In this document: in pieces, positions 1 through 7,327 of the stretch
How positions within the stretch are numbered: position 1 is the stretch's first letter
Layout: every line of letters begins with the position of its first letter
DNA from: Candidatus Omnitrophota bacterium
GTDB taxonomy: Bacteria; Omnitrophota; Gorgyraeia; Velamenicoccales; JABMQK01
Length of the DNA: 14,134 nt
Assembly (NCBI GenBank): GCA_028712915.1
Contig: JAQTPJ010000009.1
Location: 1-14,134, forward strand
Direction: 5' to 3'
Position numbers and translations under genes: made by a program
Notes under the pieces: generated by a model
What the model saw: only the letters and a program-made list of their open reading frames with translations
What the model was told of the DNA's origin: nothing
Database searches by the model: none

Positions 1-741
1 GCCAATCCTTCTGTCCAAACCCATCCCTTCTGACACCTTCAGGATATCCGCTCCTGAAAGCTCGCATATCTTGGAAACCGCGTTTATGTAAGAAATTTTC
101 GTAGCCAGGAAAGAATTTGAGGCATGTTTGATAAGTTCCGCCGACTTTATATCAGTTACGATTTTAGTCGCCTTTATAGGTTTGTATAAATCCAAGAGCA
201 GGTCTTTAGCTTTCTTGGAGTTTGCGCCAATAACAATCCTATCAGGATTCAAGAAATCATTAATCGCCGTTCCTTCCCGCAAAAACTCCGGGTTAGACGC
301 AACATCAAAACCTATTCCTTTTTTAAGATTAATCTTTACCGTATGCTCAATCCACCTTCCTGTATCAACCGGGACAGTGGACTTGCCCACAATCAATTTA
401 TAAGAATCCATATTCGAGGCAATTGACTGCGATACCTTTTCTATGGCGGTTAAATCAGCGTCACCGTCCTCCTTGGGAGGCGTGCCTACCGCGATAAAAA
501 TTATTAAAGACTCCTTTACCGCCTTTTTTATGCTATGAGAAAAATAGAGCCTGTGTTTTTTTACGTTTCTTCTTACCATCTCCTCTAGGCCGGGCTCATA
601 AATAGGTATAATCATTGCCTTCAGCTTATTTATCTTTTCTTTGTCGCTGTCAACACAGACAACCCTATTTCCCAATTCGGCGAAACATGCGCCTGTTACC
701 AATCCTACATACCCTGCCCCTATTATCGCTATATTATACAT
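1..741 (-). CDS. ugd: UDP-glucose 6-dehydrogenase, N-terminal part (cut by left window edge)
   Basis: It oxidises UDP-glucose to UDP-glucuronate with two NAD+, supplying acidic sugars for LPS, capsule or exopolysaccharide in the cytoplasm. The frame is open from ATG at 741 to base 1, giving 247 residues with no stop; the family is usually about 430-450 residues. Seen: an N-terminal Rossmann fold with GAGYVGL at residues 8-14 and an acidic D31 closing the second strand. A VGTP loop lies near residue 85, SNPEFLREGTA carries E152 of the family's conserved acid, and a central ELIKHASNSFLA helix and LDRRIG follow at the edge. The catalytic cysteine motif (GGSCFPKD-like) should lie just outside the window. 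The start is 13 bases after the lptD stop, with no clear Shine-Dalgarno, so it is probably co-transcribed with lptD. UDP-ManNAc dehydrogenase (WecC-like) is the main alternative, but the NPEFLREG motif favours UDP-glucose dehydrogenase. Confidence 0.93.
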   Translation of the reverse strand, partial: MYNIAIIGAGYVGLVTGACFAELGNRVVCVDSDKEKINKLKAMIIPIYEPGLEEMVRRNVKKHRLYFSHSIKKAVKESLIIFIAVGTPPKEDGDADLTAIEKVSQSIASNMDSYKLIVGKSTVPVDTGRWIEHTVKINLKKGIGFDVASNPEFLREGTAINDFLNPDRIVIGANSKKAKDLLLDLYKPIKATKIVTDIKSAELIKHASNSFLATKISYINAVSKICELSGADILKVSEGMGLDRRIG

Positions 742-754
742 AATATTTGTTCGG

Positions 755-2872
755 TTAGTTCGATTTGGGCGCTTGATGAGTCTTATCAAATTCAAAGCCT
801 ACATCAGAAAATGCCTTTAACCTAAACGCCAACCAAAAACTCACCCCTTTCTTCTTTTTACTGTTTACTACAAATTCCATATCCCAACAATGCAAATCCC
901 TTACCAGCGCGTATTCCTGCTCCTCAAACATCTTCGCGGCGGTAAATTCAAGCCGATGGTAAGTGCGTATCTTCCATTTTGGATTTAAATTGCGTTCAAA
1001 GCTAAGAGTAAATACTTCACTGTCTTCTCCATTGTTAATTCCTGCCGCATAACGGTAACCCGCGCTTATCTTCCCGTTATCTTTTAAAGGGAATTTTACA
1101 TCAAAATTAGCAGTACTAAAAGAACGCCTCCTTAAATCAAATTGAGCATCAGACCAATATTCTAACCACGAATTAGGAAATACCTCTAAGTCAAAATTTA
1201 TATAATTAAACCTGCTGCCATGCCCTTCTAAATTAAAATAATAGGGGCTTTCTATTATAAAGGTAAGGAAATCCGCGGAAATGCCGTTTCTTTTAGTCTG
1301 TAATTTATTTTCTAAAGACAATGTAGCGGTATTTTCCTTGGTTATTGAATCTATGCTATCGAACGCCGTCAATCTCTCCGAAGGCAAAGTAGGATTATGA
1401 ATATAGGCGTATTTTACGGATGGAGTTATAACGTGGCGAAGCTTATTAATCTCCAGCCCATATTTATTAACCTTTACATCGAATGTACGGTATAATTTAG
1501 TAAGCACATCATAGCCGGTATAAAAAACATTTCGGAATATTCTCTCGCTTCCATTTTTATCCTTGGAATAATAAGTCTCTCTTGTGCCTATATAAGGGCT
1601 GTTTTCCAAAAATGCAAACCTAAAAGGACAGGTTATTTCATTATAAGTATCTAATCTTACCACATCCTCATCATCATCGGTATAGGCTGTCTTGGAGTTA
1701 AAATTCGACAGCCCTGACTGGTTCTGGTAGTAAAAAGGCGTATCCATAATCTTGTAGCTACTAGTATCGAGTTTTACTTCAGGCAATCTCTCTGTCTCGC
1801 TATAAAACTGATTAAACCTCTTTTCCAGCATCAGGCTTAAAGTAGCATTGGGATAATTATGGCTGGCTAAAAGATAACTTGTATCCTGTGCGTCTTTTTC
1901 ATACTCTCTATAGAAATATTGCTTCAGAAAATTGGCATCTGAATAATCATTAATCTGCATCAAGAAATGGTCTTTGCCTTCTTCACTGTCCCACTTGTGC
2001 TTATATTGTATCCTGTAGCGCTTATTATCCTTAAAAACTGGCGACACTTCCCCTCTGCCGGTTAATTTCTCGCTAACCTGATAATAACGTAATAACCCAG
2101 CGCCTAAATCTCCGGGAAGCAATTCGAAATCCGCGCCGCCGCCAAAACCTTTATTTGCGCGCCAATCAGTATGCAATGTTCCCTTTACATTATCGTTAAG
2201 ATAATAGGTGTATCTTGTAAGCAAATAACCGCCCCACTCCTTGGACATCCCCGGAGAAAAACTGAATCCCTCACGCCTGTCCTTTATGCTCTGCGTAAAA
2301 AATGGCAAATAAAAAAGCGTCCTGTCACCCGCCCTGAATTTAACATTTTTTGCCCTGACTTTATCATTTGGGATAATTTCTATCTTGCGGGCGTGAAGGT
2401 GATAGTGCGGCTTGTCTAAATTACAAGTGGTTATATCGCCGTTATACATAATAAATTTCGCGGGCGATTTCTCCACTTCAGGCGACAGAGCGTAATAAGG
2501 GTCTGTCTTTATATTGGCTTTGGCGATCTTGCCTAATTTCGTATCAACATTATAAAAGGCGCTTTCTCCTTCTATCACGCCTTTTTCATCTTTTAATTTT
2601 ACGTTACCCTCTGCCATTACATCTTTCGTTTTGGTAAATACAGTAATCTTATCACAGGTTAAAATTGAACCTCCGTATTCAATCTTGACGTTTCCCTCAG
2701 CGACTATCATCTGTTTATCCGTGAAAAATTCTACGTTGTCGCCACTTACAATAATGGGGGCTTGTTGAATCGTTGTCTTTTCAGCAGGTTCCTGCGCAAA
2801 ACAAAAATAGGAATACACCATACACAAAAGAAGCAACACGAAAATTAAATAATGCCTATTAAATCTTAACAT
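755..2872 (-). CDS. lptD: LPS-assembly protein LptD (OstA/Imp), outer-membrane translocon
   Basis: LptD forms the outer-membrane barrel that, with the lipoprotein LptE, inserts LPS into the outer leaflet. The protein has 705 residues, close to the usual 750-800. Residues 1-26 are a Sec signal peptide (basic start, leucine-rich core, probable cut after FCFA). Residues about 38-135 are the periplasmic OstA/LptA-like beta-jellyroll with repeated AEGNVK units (near 58 and 87). TTCNLDKPHYHL (148-159) and LPFFTQSIKDRREGFSFSPG (189-208) are typical of the barrel entry. The remainder is beta-rich barrel sequence with alternating aromatics. Cysteines at 73, 150 and 662 (DLHCWDMEF) could make the interdomain disulfides known in LptD, though the E. 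coli CC pair is a single C here. The gene overlaps the ROK kinase by 7 bases (ATG inside TGTTAA), suggesting translational coupling, as no strong Shine-Dalgarno is seen. It is the best evidence that the host is an LPS-making diderm. Confidence 0.93.
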   Translation of the reverse strand: MLRFNRHYLIFVLLLLCMVYSYFCFAQEPAEKTTIQQAPIIVSGDNVEFFTDKQMIVAEGNVKIEYGGSILTCDKITVFTKTKDVMAEGNVKLKDEKGVIEGESAFYNVDTKLGKIAKANIKTDPYYALSPEVEKSPAKFIMYNGDITTCNLDKPHYHLHARKIEIIPNDKVRAKNVKFRAGDRTLFYLPFFTQSIKDRREGFSFSPGMSKEWGGYLLTRYTYYLNDNVKGTLHTDWRANKGFGGGADFELLPGDLGAGLLRYYQVSEKLTGRGEVSPVFKDNKRYRIQYKHKWDSEEGKDHFLMQINDYSDANFLKQYFYREYEKDAQDTSYLLASHNYPNATLSLMLEKRFNQFYSETERLPEVKLDTSSYKIMDTPFYYQNQSGLSNFNSKTAYTDDDEDVVRLDTYNEITCPFRFAFLENSPYIGTRETYYSKDKNGSERIFRNVFYTGYDVLTKLYRTFDVKVNKYGLEINKLRHVITPSVKYAYIHNPTLPSERLTAFDSIDSITKENTATLSLENKLQTKRNGISADFLTFIIESPYYFNLEGHGSRFNYINFDLEVFPNSWLEYWSDAQFDLRRRSFSTANFDVKFPLKDNGKISAGYRYAAGINNGEDSEVFTLSFERNLNPKWKIRTYHRLEFTAAKMFEEQEYALVRDLHCWDMEFVVNSKKKKGVSFWLAFRLKAFSDVGFEFDKTHQAPKSN

Positions 2873-3813
2873 TTGTTTTTAGTATTTTTGCGCAAGGCGT
2901 TCTCTTTAACCAATAGCGCCGCGCCCATCAACCCTGCGTCTTTGCCCAAAATAGCCTTTTTAACCACAACTGACTTCGCCTGAATAGGCATAGCCCTGTT
3001 ATCTATGGTATCTTTTATCTTCCTGAATATAAAACCGCCCGCAAAAGATAATCCTCCTCCAATAACTATTACCTGTGGATTGAGCAGATTAACCACACCC
3101 GCCAAGGCAATGCCTATTTTCTCCGCAAAGCTATTATAAATACCTAATGCGACTTTATTGCCTCCCTCTGCCAGCTCGCTCAATTTCTCCAGTGTAATAT
3201 TTTTCATTCTAAGCTTATCCTTCGCTTCCCTTAAGACAAAAGCATTGCCTACATATCTTTCCAAGCATCCTTTCCCGCCGCAATTGCAGCTAGGGCCGTC
3301 AATGCTTATAGGCATATGTCCAATTTCTCCAGCGCAAAAATTAGCGCCCCTGAATAAACTGCCGTCTAATACCAATCCCCCGCCTACGCCGGTTCCCAGA
3401 GTAAGACAGATAGCGTTTCTGGCGCCTTTGGCAGCTCCTAATTTTGCTTCTGCTAAGGCCATCAGATTTACGTCGTTATCGACAAAAACCTTAACGCCTA
3501 TTCTTTTTTCCAGTATTTTCTTAAGGGGTGTGTCCTGCCAACCTGCTATATTAGGTAGATAATGGACTTTGCCTTTTGGATAATCAACCGGGCCGGGGAC
3601 ACCTATGCCTAACCCTAAAATCTGACTCCTGCTTATGTTGCTGCCTGCCATCAGACTGCGCACCAGCATTGCTATTTCGGCAATTAATTTTCCCCTGGCG
3701 GGAAAATTTTTCGTAGAGAAACACTTCCTGGATAAAATTTTTAAATTATTATCCAAGAGCATTATTCTCGTGTTGGTTCCGCCTAAATCTATACTTATAA
3801 TGTAGTTACGCAT
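2866..3813 (-). CDS. ROK-family sugar kinase (glucokinase-like)
   Basis: It is an ATP-dependent cytoplasmic sugar kinase of the ROK family, 315 residues, the normal length for a free-standing kinase. Seen: ATP phosphate loop SIDLGGTNT (7-15), GVPGPVD (71-77), VDNDVN (111-116) with the likely catalytic base D114, GTGVGGG (140-146), EIGH (163-166), and the ROK zinc site formed by H166 with C176, C178 and C183 in CNCGGKGCLE. There is no N-terminal helix-turn-helix, so it is a kinase and not a NagC/XylR-type repressor. Substrate cannot be fixed from sequence; glucose is the commonest for this form, with N-acetylglucosamine or N-acetylmannosamine possible. The start at 3813 fits the family N terminus but has no Shine-Dalgarno; a promoter-like pair 11 bases upstream would give a near-leaderless message. 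It overlaps lptD by 7 bases and sits two genes before ugd, consistent with a sugar-activation and envelope operon. Confidence 0.92.
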   Translation of the reverse strand: MRNYIISIDLGGTNTRIMLLDNNLKILSRKCFSTKNFPARGKLIAEIAMLVRSLMAGSNISRSQILGLGIGVPGPVDYPKGKVHYLPNIAGWQDTPLKKILEKRIGVKVFVDNDVNLMALAEAKLGAAKGARNAICLTLGTGVGGGLVLDGSLFRGANFCAGEIGHMPISIDGPSCNCGGKGCLERYVGNAFVLREAKDKLRMKNITLEKLSELAEGGNKVALGIYNSFAEKIGIALAGVVNLLNPQVIVIGGGLSFAGGFIFRKIKDTIDNRAMPIQAKSVVVKKAILGKDAGLMGAALLVKENALRKNTKNKC

Positions 3814-3900
3814 ATTAGATGTAGATTTTAACTTAAAATAGCCGTCTTTGCAACAAAATTCGCCTTGTTCGTAATTAACGGTTATTTAAAAGTAGCTATA
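3814..3900. other. 87-base intergenic gap between the second cyclase gene and the ROK kinase
   Basis: This is the largest gene-free gap in the window. It holds the putative promoter at 3825-3853. Only weak stems are visible (for example CCGT pairing with ACGG across about 30 bases, ahead of a short T-rich stretch), so I do not call a terminator. Readthrough from the upstream cyclase genes therefore remains possible. Confidence 0.6.
3825..3853 (-). promoter_or_regulatory. putative sigma-70 promoter for the ROK kinase-lptD-ugd genes
   Basis: On the minus strand TTGCAA (3848-3853, 4 of 6 to the -35 consensus) is followed after 17 bases by TAAAAT (3825-3830, 5 of 6 to the -10 consensus). The -10 ends 11 bases before the ROK ATG, so transcription would begin only a few bases before the start codon. 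This is inference from hexamer matches alone; chance matches in AT-rich DNA are common. Confidence 0.4.
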
Positions 3901-4920
3901 TCAATTATTTTTATTATTTAATTCAGAAGAGTATGTGGTAACTTTATTTTTGCCGGTATTTTTGGAGTGGTATAAAGCAATATCTGCCTTATCGATAAGT
4001 TCCTGGCTGATATTCGTATCTTGCGGAAAACTGGATATGCCTATGCTTATGGTAACATTAAGCACTTCATCAAATGCCTTTATGGGAGTTGTTTCTATGG
4101 ATTTACGGATTCTTTCTGCGGCAAATATAGCGCCTTCCAGAGGGGTCATGGGTAAAATTACCATAAATTCCTCACCGCCGAACCTGCCCAGCAAATCTAT
4201 TTCACGGCAGTTGGATTTAATAATTTCCGCCATAGCCTTCAGTATCACATCTCCCACCAAGTGCCCATATTTATCGTTAAATAATTTAAAATTGTCTATA
4301 TCAGCCATGAGAAAAGACAGTGATAAATCTAATTCTTTGGAACGGGACAGTTCTTCTTCCAGGCGGTCGAGGCAGTATTTTCTCGTGAAAATCCTTGTCA
4401 ATGAATCCGTTATGGATAGATCCTGGACTTTTTTGTAAAGACGCGCCCGTTTAATACTGGTCAGAAACTGCGCAGCCAGAATATCTAAAGTAGCCTTTTC
4501 CTGTTTTTGCAATCCTTTTATAGCCAGATAGCCGTAATTTTCGGTATCCGCCCGAAGCGGTATTAGTTCAAAACCAGATAAACCATCCCTGGCATCCATA
4601 TTCGTCAAATAACTGCACGCCTCGAAATGTATAAACTCAGCTAACCCTTTCTTAAAACTTACAAAAATTTTGCTCTCTTCAAGGTATTCGCAGATATCTT
4701 TGGTAATTTCATAAATATTTGTAATCTTAGTCAGGTCATCCTCTTTCCTGGAATTCTCCTGTTTAAATTGTCCTTCCTGCGCCAAAAGCACCTTAAAATT
4801 ATTCTCTAAATTCGCGAATTCGGCTAAGGCAATATTCCTCTTCTTAGCTATCTTGCCTTTTAATAAAGCCGATATCGCAATTAATGTTATAACAAAAACT
4901 ACGCTGAACGTAATGAACAC
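3901..4920 (-). CDS. Membrane-anchored GGDEF protein with degenerate GAF-like domain; diguanylate cyclase with intact I-site
   Basis: It probably makes cyclic di-GMP from two GTP. The protein has 339 residues. One N-terminal membrane helix (about 2-20) is followed by a charged, probably coiled-coil linker (about 25-65). A weakly conserved GAF-like sensory region spans about 70-165, and a GGDEF domain about 170-335. Seen: DSLTRIFTRKY (172-182), the metal-binding MADIDNFK with D207, the active loop GGEEF (248-252), and the inhibitory RxxD site R239-E-I-D242 placed exactly five residues before GGEEF. The cyclase should thus be active and product-inhibited. Translation starts at GTG 4920 with a strong AAGGAAGG eight bases upstream. 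The gene overlaps the preceding cyclase gene by 22 bases, so the pair is likely translationally coupled. No EAL or HD-GYP phosphodiesterase is present here. The input signal is unknown. Confidence 0.9.
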   Translation of the reverse strand: MFITFSVVFVITLIAISALLKGKIAKKRNIALAEFANLENNFKVLLAQEGQFKQENSRKEDDLTKITNIYEITKDICEYLEESKIFVSFKKGLAEFIHFEACSYLTNMDARDGLSGFELIPLRADTENYGYLAIKGLQKQEKATLDILAAQFLTSIKRARLYKKVQDLSITDSLTRIFTRKYCLDRLEEELSRSKELDLSLSFLMADIDNFKLFNDKYGHLVGDVILKAMAEIIKSNCREIDLLGRFGGEEFMVILPMTPLEGAIFAAERIRKSIETTPIKAFDEVLNVTISIGISSFPQDTNISQELIDKADIALYHSKNTGKNKVTTYSSELNNKNN

Positions 4921-6191
4921 ACTCTATTCCTTCCTTCTTGTTTTGCTTTATACATGGCGGTGTCGCTCTGTTTAATCAAATCCACCCAGGAATCAGCGTC
5001 CGAGGGATACGCGGCAACACCTATAGAAACTGTTATCTTTACCGGAGAGCGGCGCAAAATTATGACTCCTTCTTCTATGCCTTTACGAAGATTCTCGGCC
5101 AATTTTAAAGCCTTACTTTTCTTTGTGTTCGGCAAAAGTACTAAAAACTCTTCTCCTCCGAATCGGGAAAGGGTATAAACAGGGTCATGGAATATACCTT
5201 TTAACAAATCAGCGATATGCATTAAGACTATATCTCCGGCGCGGTGTCCAAAATTATCGTTATATTTCTTAAAATGGTCTATGTCTATCATAAGCACCGA
5301 TATTTCTGAATTTTGTTTAAAGGCATACTGTAATTCCTCTTTACCGCGCTCATCCAGGAATCTACGTAAATATAAACCCGTCAATCCGTCCTTAATCGCC
5401 AATTCCTCGGCATCTCCATATAGTAGAGAGTTTTCTATGGCAATACCTGCCAGGTTTGAAATTGTAGATAAAAACCTCAGATCATCTGAGGAAAATTTAT
5501 TCATCTCTTCAGACTCTATCCTTAAAATACCTATAAATCTATCAGAAGTAATAATTGGAGTTATAATCAATGAACCTATGGGCCTGGAAACTTCTTCTTT
5601 TATCCTCTGAAAGTCAAACCTGAAATCCTTGCTCGTATCCTCAATCAGCAAAGGCTGGTTATGTTTTATTACCCATTCATTAAACAAATCCCCGTATTTT
5701 TCTTTTATTATTAATTCCAGATTGAGCTTCTTGGTAAATAAAATCTCGGGGTTATTGTTCTCGTGATTTATCAGGTATATCAATACGTTACCCGAGCCCC
5801 CAAACAATATAAAAGTCTCCTCGGCAATAGCCGCCCCTACATCCGATAAAACAAGGCTCTGGTTAAACCTGTCTAATGCCTGTTTTAATAATGTATACCT
5901 GTAATTCCTTTTGTCCAAAGAAGGAGTAAGTACCTTTTCTTTCCTAATGGACTCCTGCAACAAATTAATCTTCTCCCGCAAATCCTGTTTTTTTATCTCC
6001 AGTAAATTGCGTTCTCTTTTATTCTTTTGATAAGCGAAAAAAAATAAAATTAAGGCCAAAACATAAATAGCAACGGGAAAAATAAAAGATTTTTTAAAGA
6101 TATAAAATAAAGAAATGATATGCAGGACAATCAGGAAAGAAATAAGCGGGAGGTTTAACCTAAATAATTGTCTTTTCTGTTTCTGTATCAA
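4899..6191 (-). CDS. Membrane GAF-GGDEF protein; diguanylate cyclase lacking the I-site
   Basis: It is a second probable diguanylate cyclase, 430 residues. Two membrane helices (about 13-31 and 36-54) enclose a very short loop. A coiled-coil linker (about 56-88) follows, then a clear GAF sensor domain (about 100-258) with GNVLIYL, LLIEDTSKDFRF and IGSLIITPI...RFIGILRIES, then GGDEF (about 262-428). Seen: DGLTGLYLRRFLD, MIDIDHFK with its metal-binding aspartates, and active loop GGEEF (345-349). The position of the inhibitory RxxD site (336-339) reads DPVY, so feedback inhibition by c-di-GMP is probably lost. No in-frame ATG exists before residue 230, well inside the protein. The start is taken as TTG at 6191, with AAGGTG (6199-6204) seven bases upstream. 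The gene overlaps the ABC ATPase gene by 32 bases and the next cyclase by 22, indicating a tight operon. Confidence 0.9.
   Translation of the reverse strand: MIQKQKRQLFRLNLPLISFLIVLHIISLFYIFKKSFIFPVAIYVLALILFFFAYQKNKRERNLLEIKKQDLREKINLLQESIRKEKVLTPSLDKRNYRYTLLKQALDRFNQSLVLSDVGAAIAEETFILFGGSGNVLIYLINHENNNPEILFTKKLNLELIIKEKYGDLFNEWVIKHNQPLLIEDTSKDFRFDFQRIKEEVSRPIGSLIITPIITSDRFIGILRIESEEMNKFSSDDLRFLSTISNLAGIAIENSLLYGDAEELAIKDGLTGLYLRRFLDERGKEELQYAFKQNSEISVLMIDIDHFKKYNDNFGHRAGDIVLMHIADLLKGIFHDPVYTLSRFGGEEFLVLLPNTKKSKALKLAENLRKGIEEGVIILRRSPVKITVSIGVAAYPSDADSWVDLIKQSDTAMYKAKQEGRNRVCSLRSA
4929..4936 (-). promoter_or_regulatory. Shine-Dalgarno site supporting a GTG start
   Basis: AAGGAAGG on the minus strand ends 8 bases before the GTG at 4920, inside the coding sequence of the upstream cyclase gene. 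It decides the start of the 339-residue GGDEF protein, whose first in-frame codon is not ATG. Confidence 0.75.
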
Positions 6192-7263
6192 AGAAATGCA
6201 CCTTGTTCATATCAAACACTAAATCCATATCCTGGTTTACTTCCGGCCGGTTGTGCGCGCCTACCCTGGCTATAAACGAATGTTTACCTGTAGTTAAATG
6301 CAGGAAAACCTCCGAGCCCATAGGCTCTACAACTTCGCAGGTAACAGTAATGACATTTTCTGGCGGGGCCTGAGAAACAAAAAGTTTATCGTATATATCT
6401 TCTGAACGAATACCTAATACTATTTCTTTGTCAACATGAGGCATAAGCGATCCCCTCATAGAATCGACAATCTTAACCTTAAACCTTCCCTCATTAAAAT
6501 AAATATGCCCGTCCGGTTTTATAATTCTCCCCCGCATAAAATTCATCGGTGGACTGCCTATAAATCCTGCGACGAATTTATTCACCGGCTTATCATAAAT
6601 TGTCATAGGGTCTGCGACCTGCTGGATAATACCATCACGCATTACAGCGATACGGTTACCCATTGTCATTGCCTCTACCTGATCATGAGTAACATAAATC
6701 ATCGTAGAGAGTATGCGCTGGTGCAGCTTATTTATTTCAGTGCGCATCTGCACCCTTAATTTCGCGTCCAAATTACTCAACGGTTCATCAAACAAAAACA
6801 CCATCGGCTTTCTTACGATTGCCCTGCCTACAGCAACACGCTGCCTCTCGCCGCCGGACAGCTCGCGCGGGCGCCTGTCTAATAAATGAGCTATGCTCAA
6901 TATATCCGCGGTTTCTTTTACTCTCTTTTTTATTTCACTCTTTGGATAGCGTCTCAATTTCAAGCCAAACGCCATATTCTCAAAGACAGTCATGTGCGGA
7001 TACAAGGCGTAGCTTTGAAAAACCATAGCTATGTTTCTATCTTTAGCCGGTATATCATTGACAATGCGGTCGCCGATATAAATCTTGCCTTCCGTAATAT
7101 CTTCCAGCCCGGCAACCATCCTAAGCGTAGTAGACTTACCGCATCCGGAAGGACCGACCAAAACAAGAAATTCCTTATTCTCGATATTGAGATTTACGTT
7201 ATTGACAGCGCGGATATTGGGAGGGTAAATTTTGGATATATTTACTAAACTAACTTGAGCCAT
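6160..7263 (-). CDS. MalK/UgpC-type ABC transporter ATP-binding protein
   Basis: It is the cytoplasmic ATPase subunit of a carbohydrate-type (CUT1) ABC importer, 367 residues, the usual length. Seen: Walker A GPSGCGKST (37-45), Q-loop Q83 in FQSYALYPH, signature LSGGERQ (135-141), Walker B VFLFDEP with D159 and E160, D-loop NLD (164-166), switch H193 in YVTHDQ, and a C-terminal OB/TOBE region (about 235-360) typical of MalK, UgpC and MsmK. No permease or solute-binding gene is in the window, so it may serve several importers, as MsmK does, or partners may be elsewhere; the substrate cannot be told. ATG 7263 has a weak AGG about 7 bases upstream. It is first in the operon led by the promoter at 7300-7327 and overlaps the downstream cyclase gene by 32 bases. 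The promoter and shared overlaps suggest co-expression with c-di-GMP synthesis. Confidence 0.93.
   Translation of the reverse strand: MAQVSLVNISKIYPPNIRAVNNVNLNIENKEFLVLVGPSGCGKSTTLRMVAGLEDITEGKIYIGDRIVNDIPAKDRNIAMVFQSYALYPHMTVFENMAFGLKLRRYPKSEIKKRVKETADILSIAHLLDRRPRELSGGERQRVAVGRAIVRKPMVFLFDEPLSNLDAKLRVQMRTEINKLHQRILSTMIYVTHDQVEAMTMGNRIAVMRDGIIQQVADPMTIYDKPVNKFVAGFIGSPPMNFMRGRIIKPDGHIYFNEGRFKVKIVDSMRGSLMPHVDKEIVLGIRSEDIYDKLFVSQAPPENVITVTCEVVEPMGSEVFLHLTTGKHSFIARVGAHNRPEVNQDMDLVFDMNKVHFFDTETEKTII
6199..6204 (-). promoter_or_regulatory. Shine-Dalgarno site supporting a TTG start
   Basis: AAGGTG on the minus strand lies 7 bases before the TTG at 6191, within the 3' end of the ABC ATPase gene. 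The frame is closed by TGA at 6207-6209, so no upstream ATG is available. Confidence 0.6.
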
Positions 7264-7299
7264 ACTTTTTACCTAATTTTTTTATAAATGAATATGTTT

Positions 7300-7327
7300 A
7301 TTATATATAAAACTCTTTACCTGTCAA
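7300..7327 (-). promoter_or_regulatory. Consensus sigma-70 promoter driving the ABC ATPase / cyclase genes
   Basis: On the minus strand TTGACA (7322-7327) and TATAAT (7300-7305) are both perfect consensus hexamers, separated by 16 bases (17 is optimal). The -35 hexamer contains the accD stop codon TGA (7324-7326). Expected transcription start is near 7293, giving a leader of about 30 bases before ATG 7263. The pair lies on the coding strand in an AT-rich gap between two genes, which makes chance less likely. No operator-like repeat is evident around it. Confidence 0.75.

Noticed and set aside
128..403. 91-codon open frame on the plus strand near the left edge
   Set aside because: It lies inside the truncated ugd gene, whose minus-strand reading carries all family motifs.
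2795..2872. Possible lipobox in the LptD signal peptide (cysteines at 17 and 24)
   Set aside because: Residues before the cysteines (LLL, YF) do not fit the lipobox; a signal peptidase I site after FCFA is more plausible and normal for LptD.
3841..3900. Possible terminator after the cyclase genes
   Set aside because: Only 4-5 base-pair stems with long loops can be drawn; too weak to call.
3935..4438. 167-codon open frame on the plus strand
   Set aside because: It is antisense to the conserved GGDEF domain, with no recognisable motif or ribosome site; a shadow frame.
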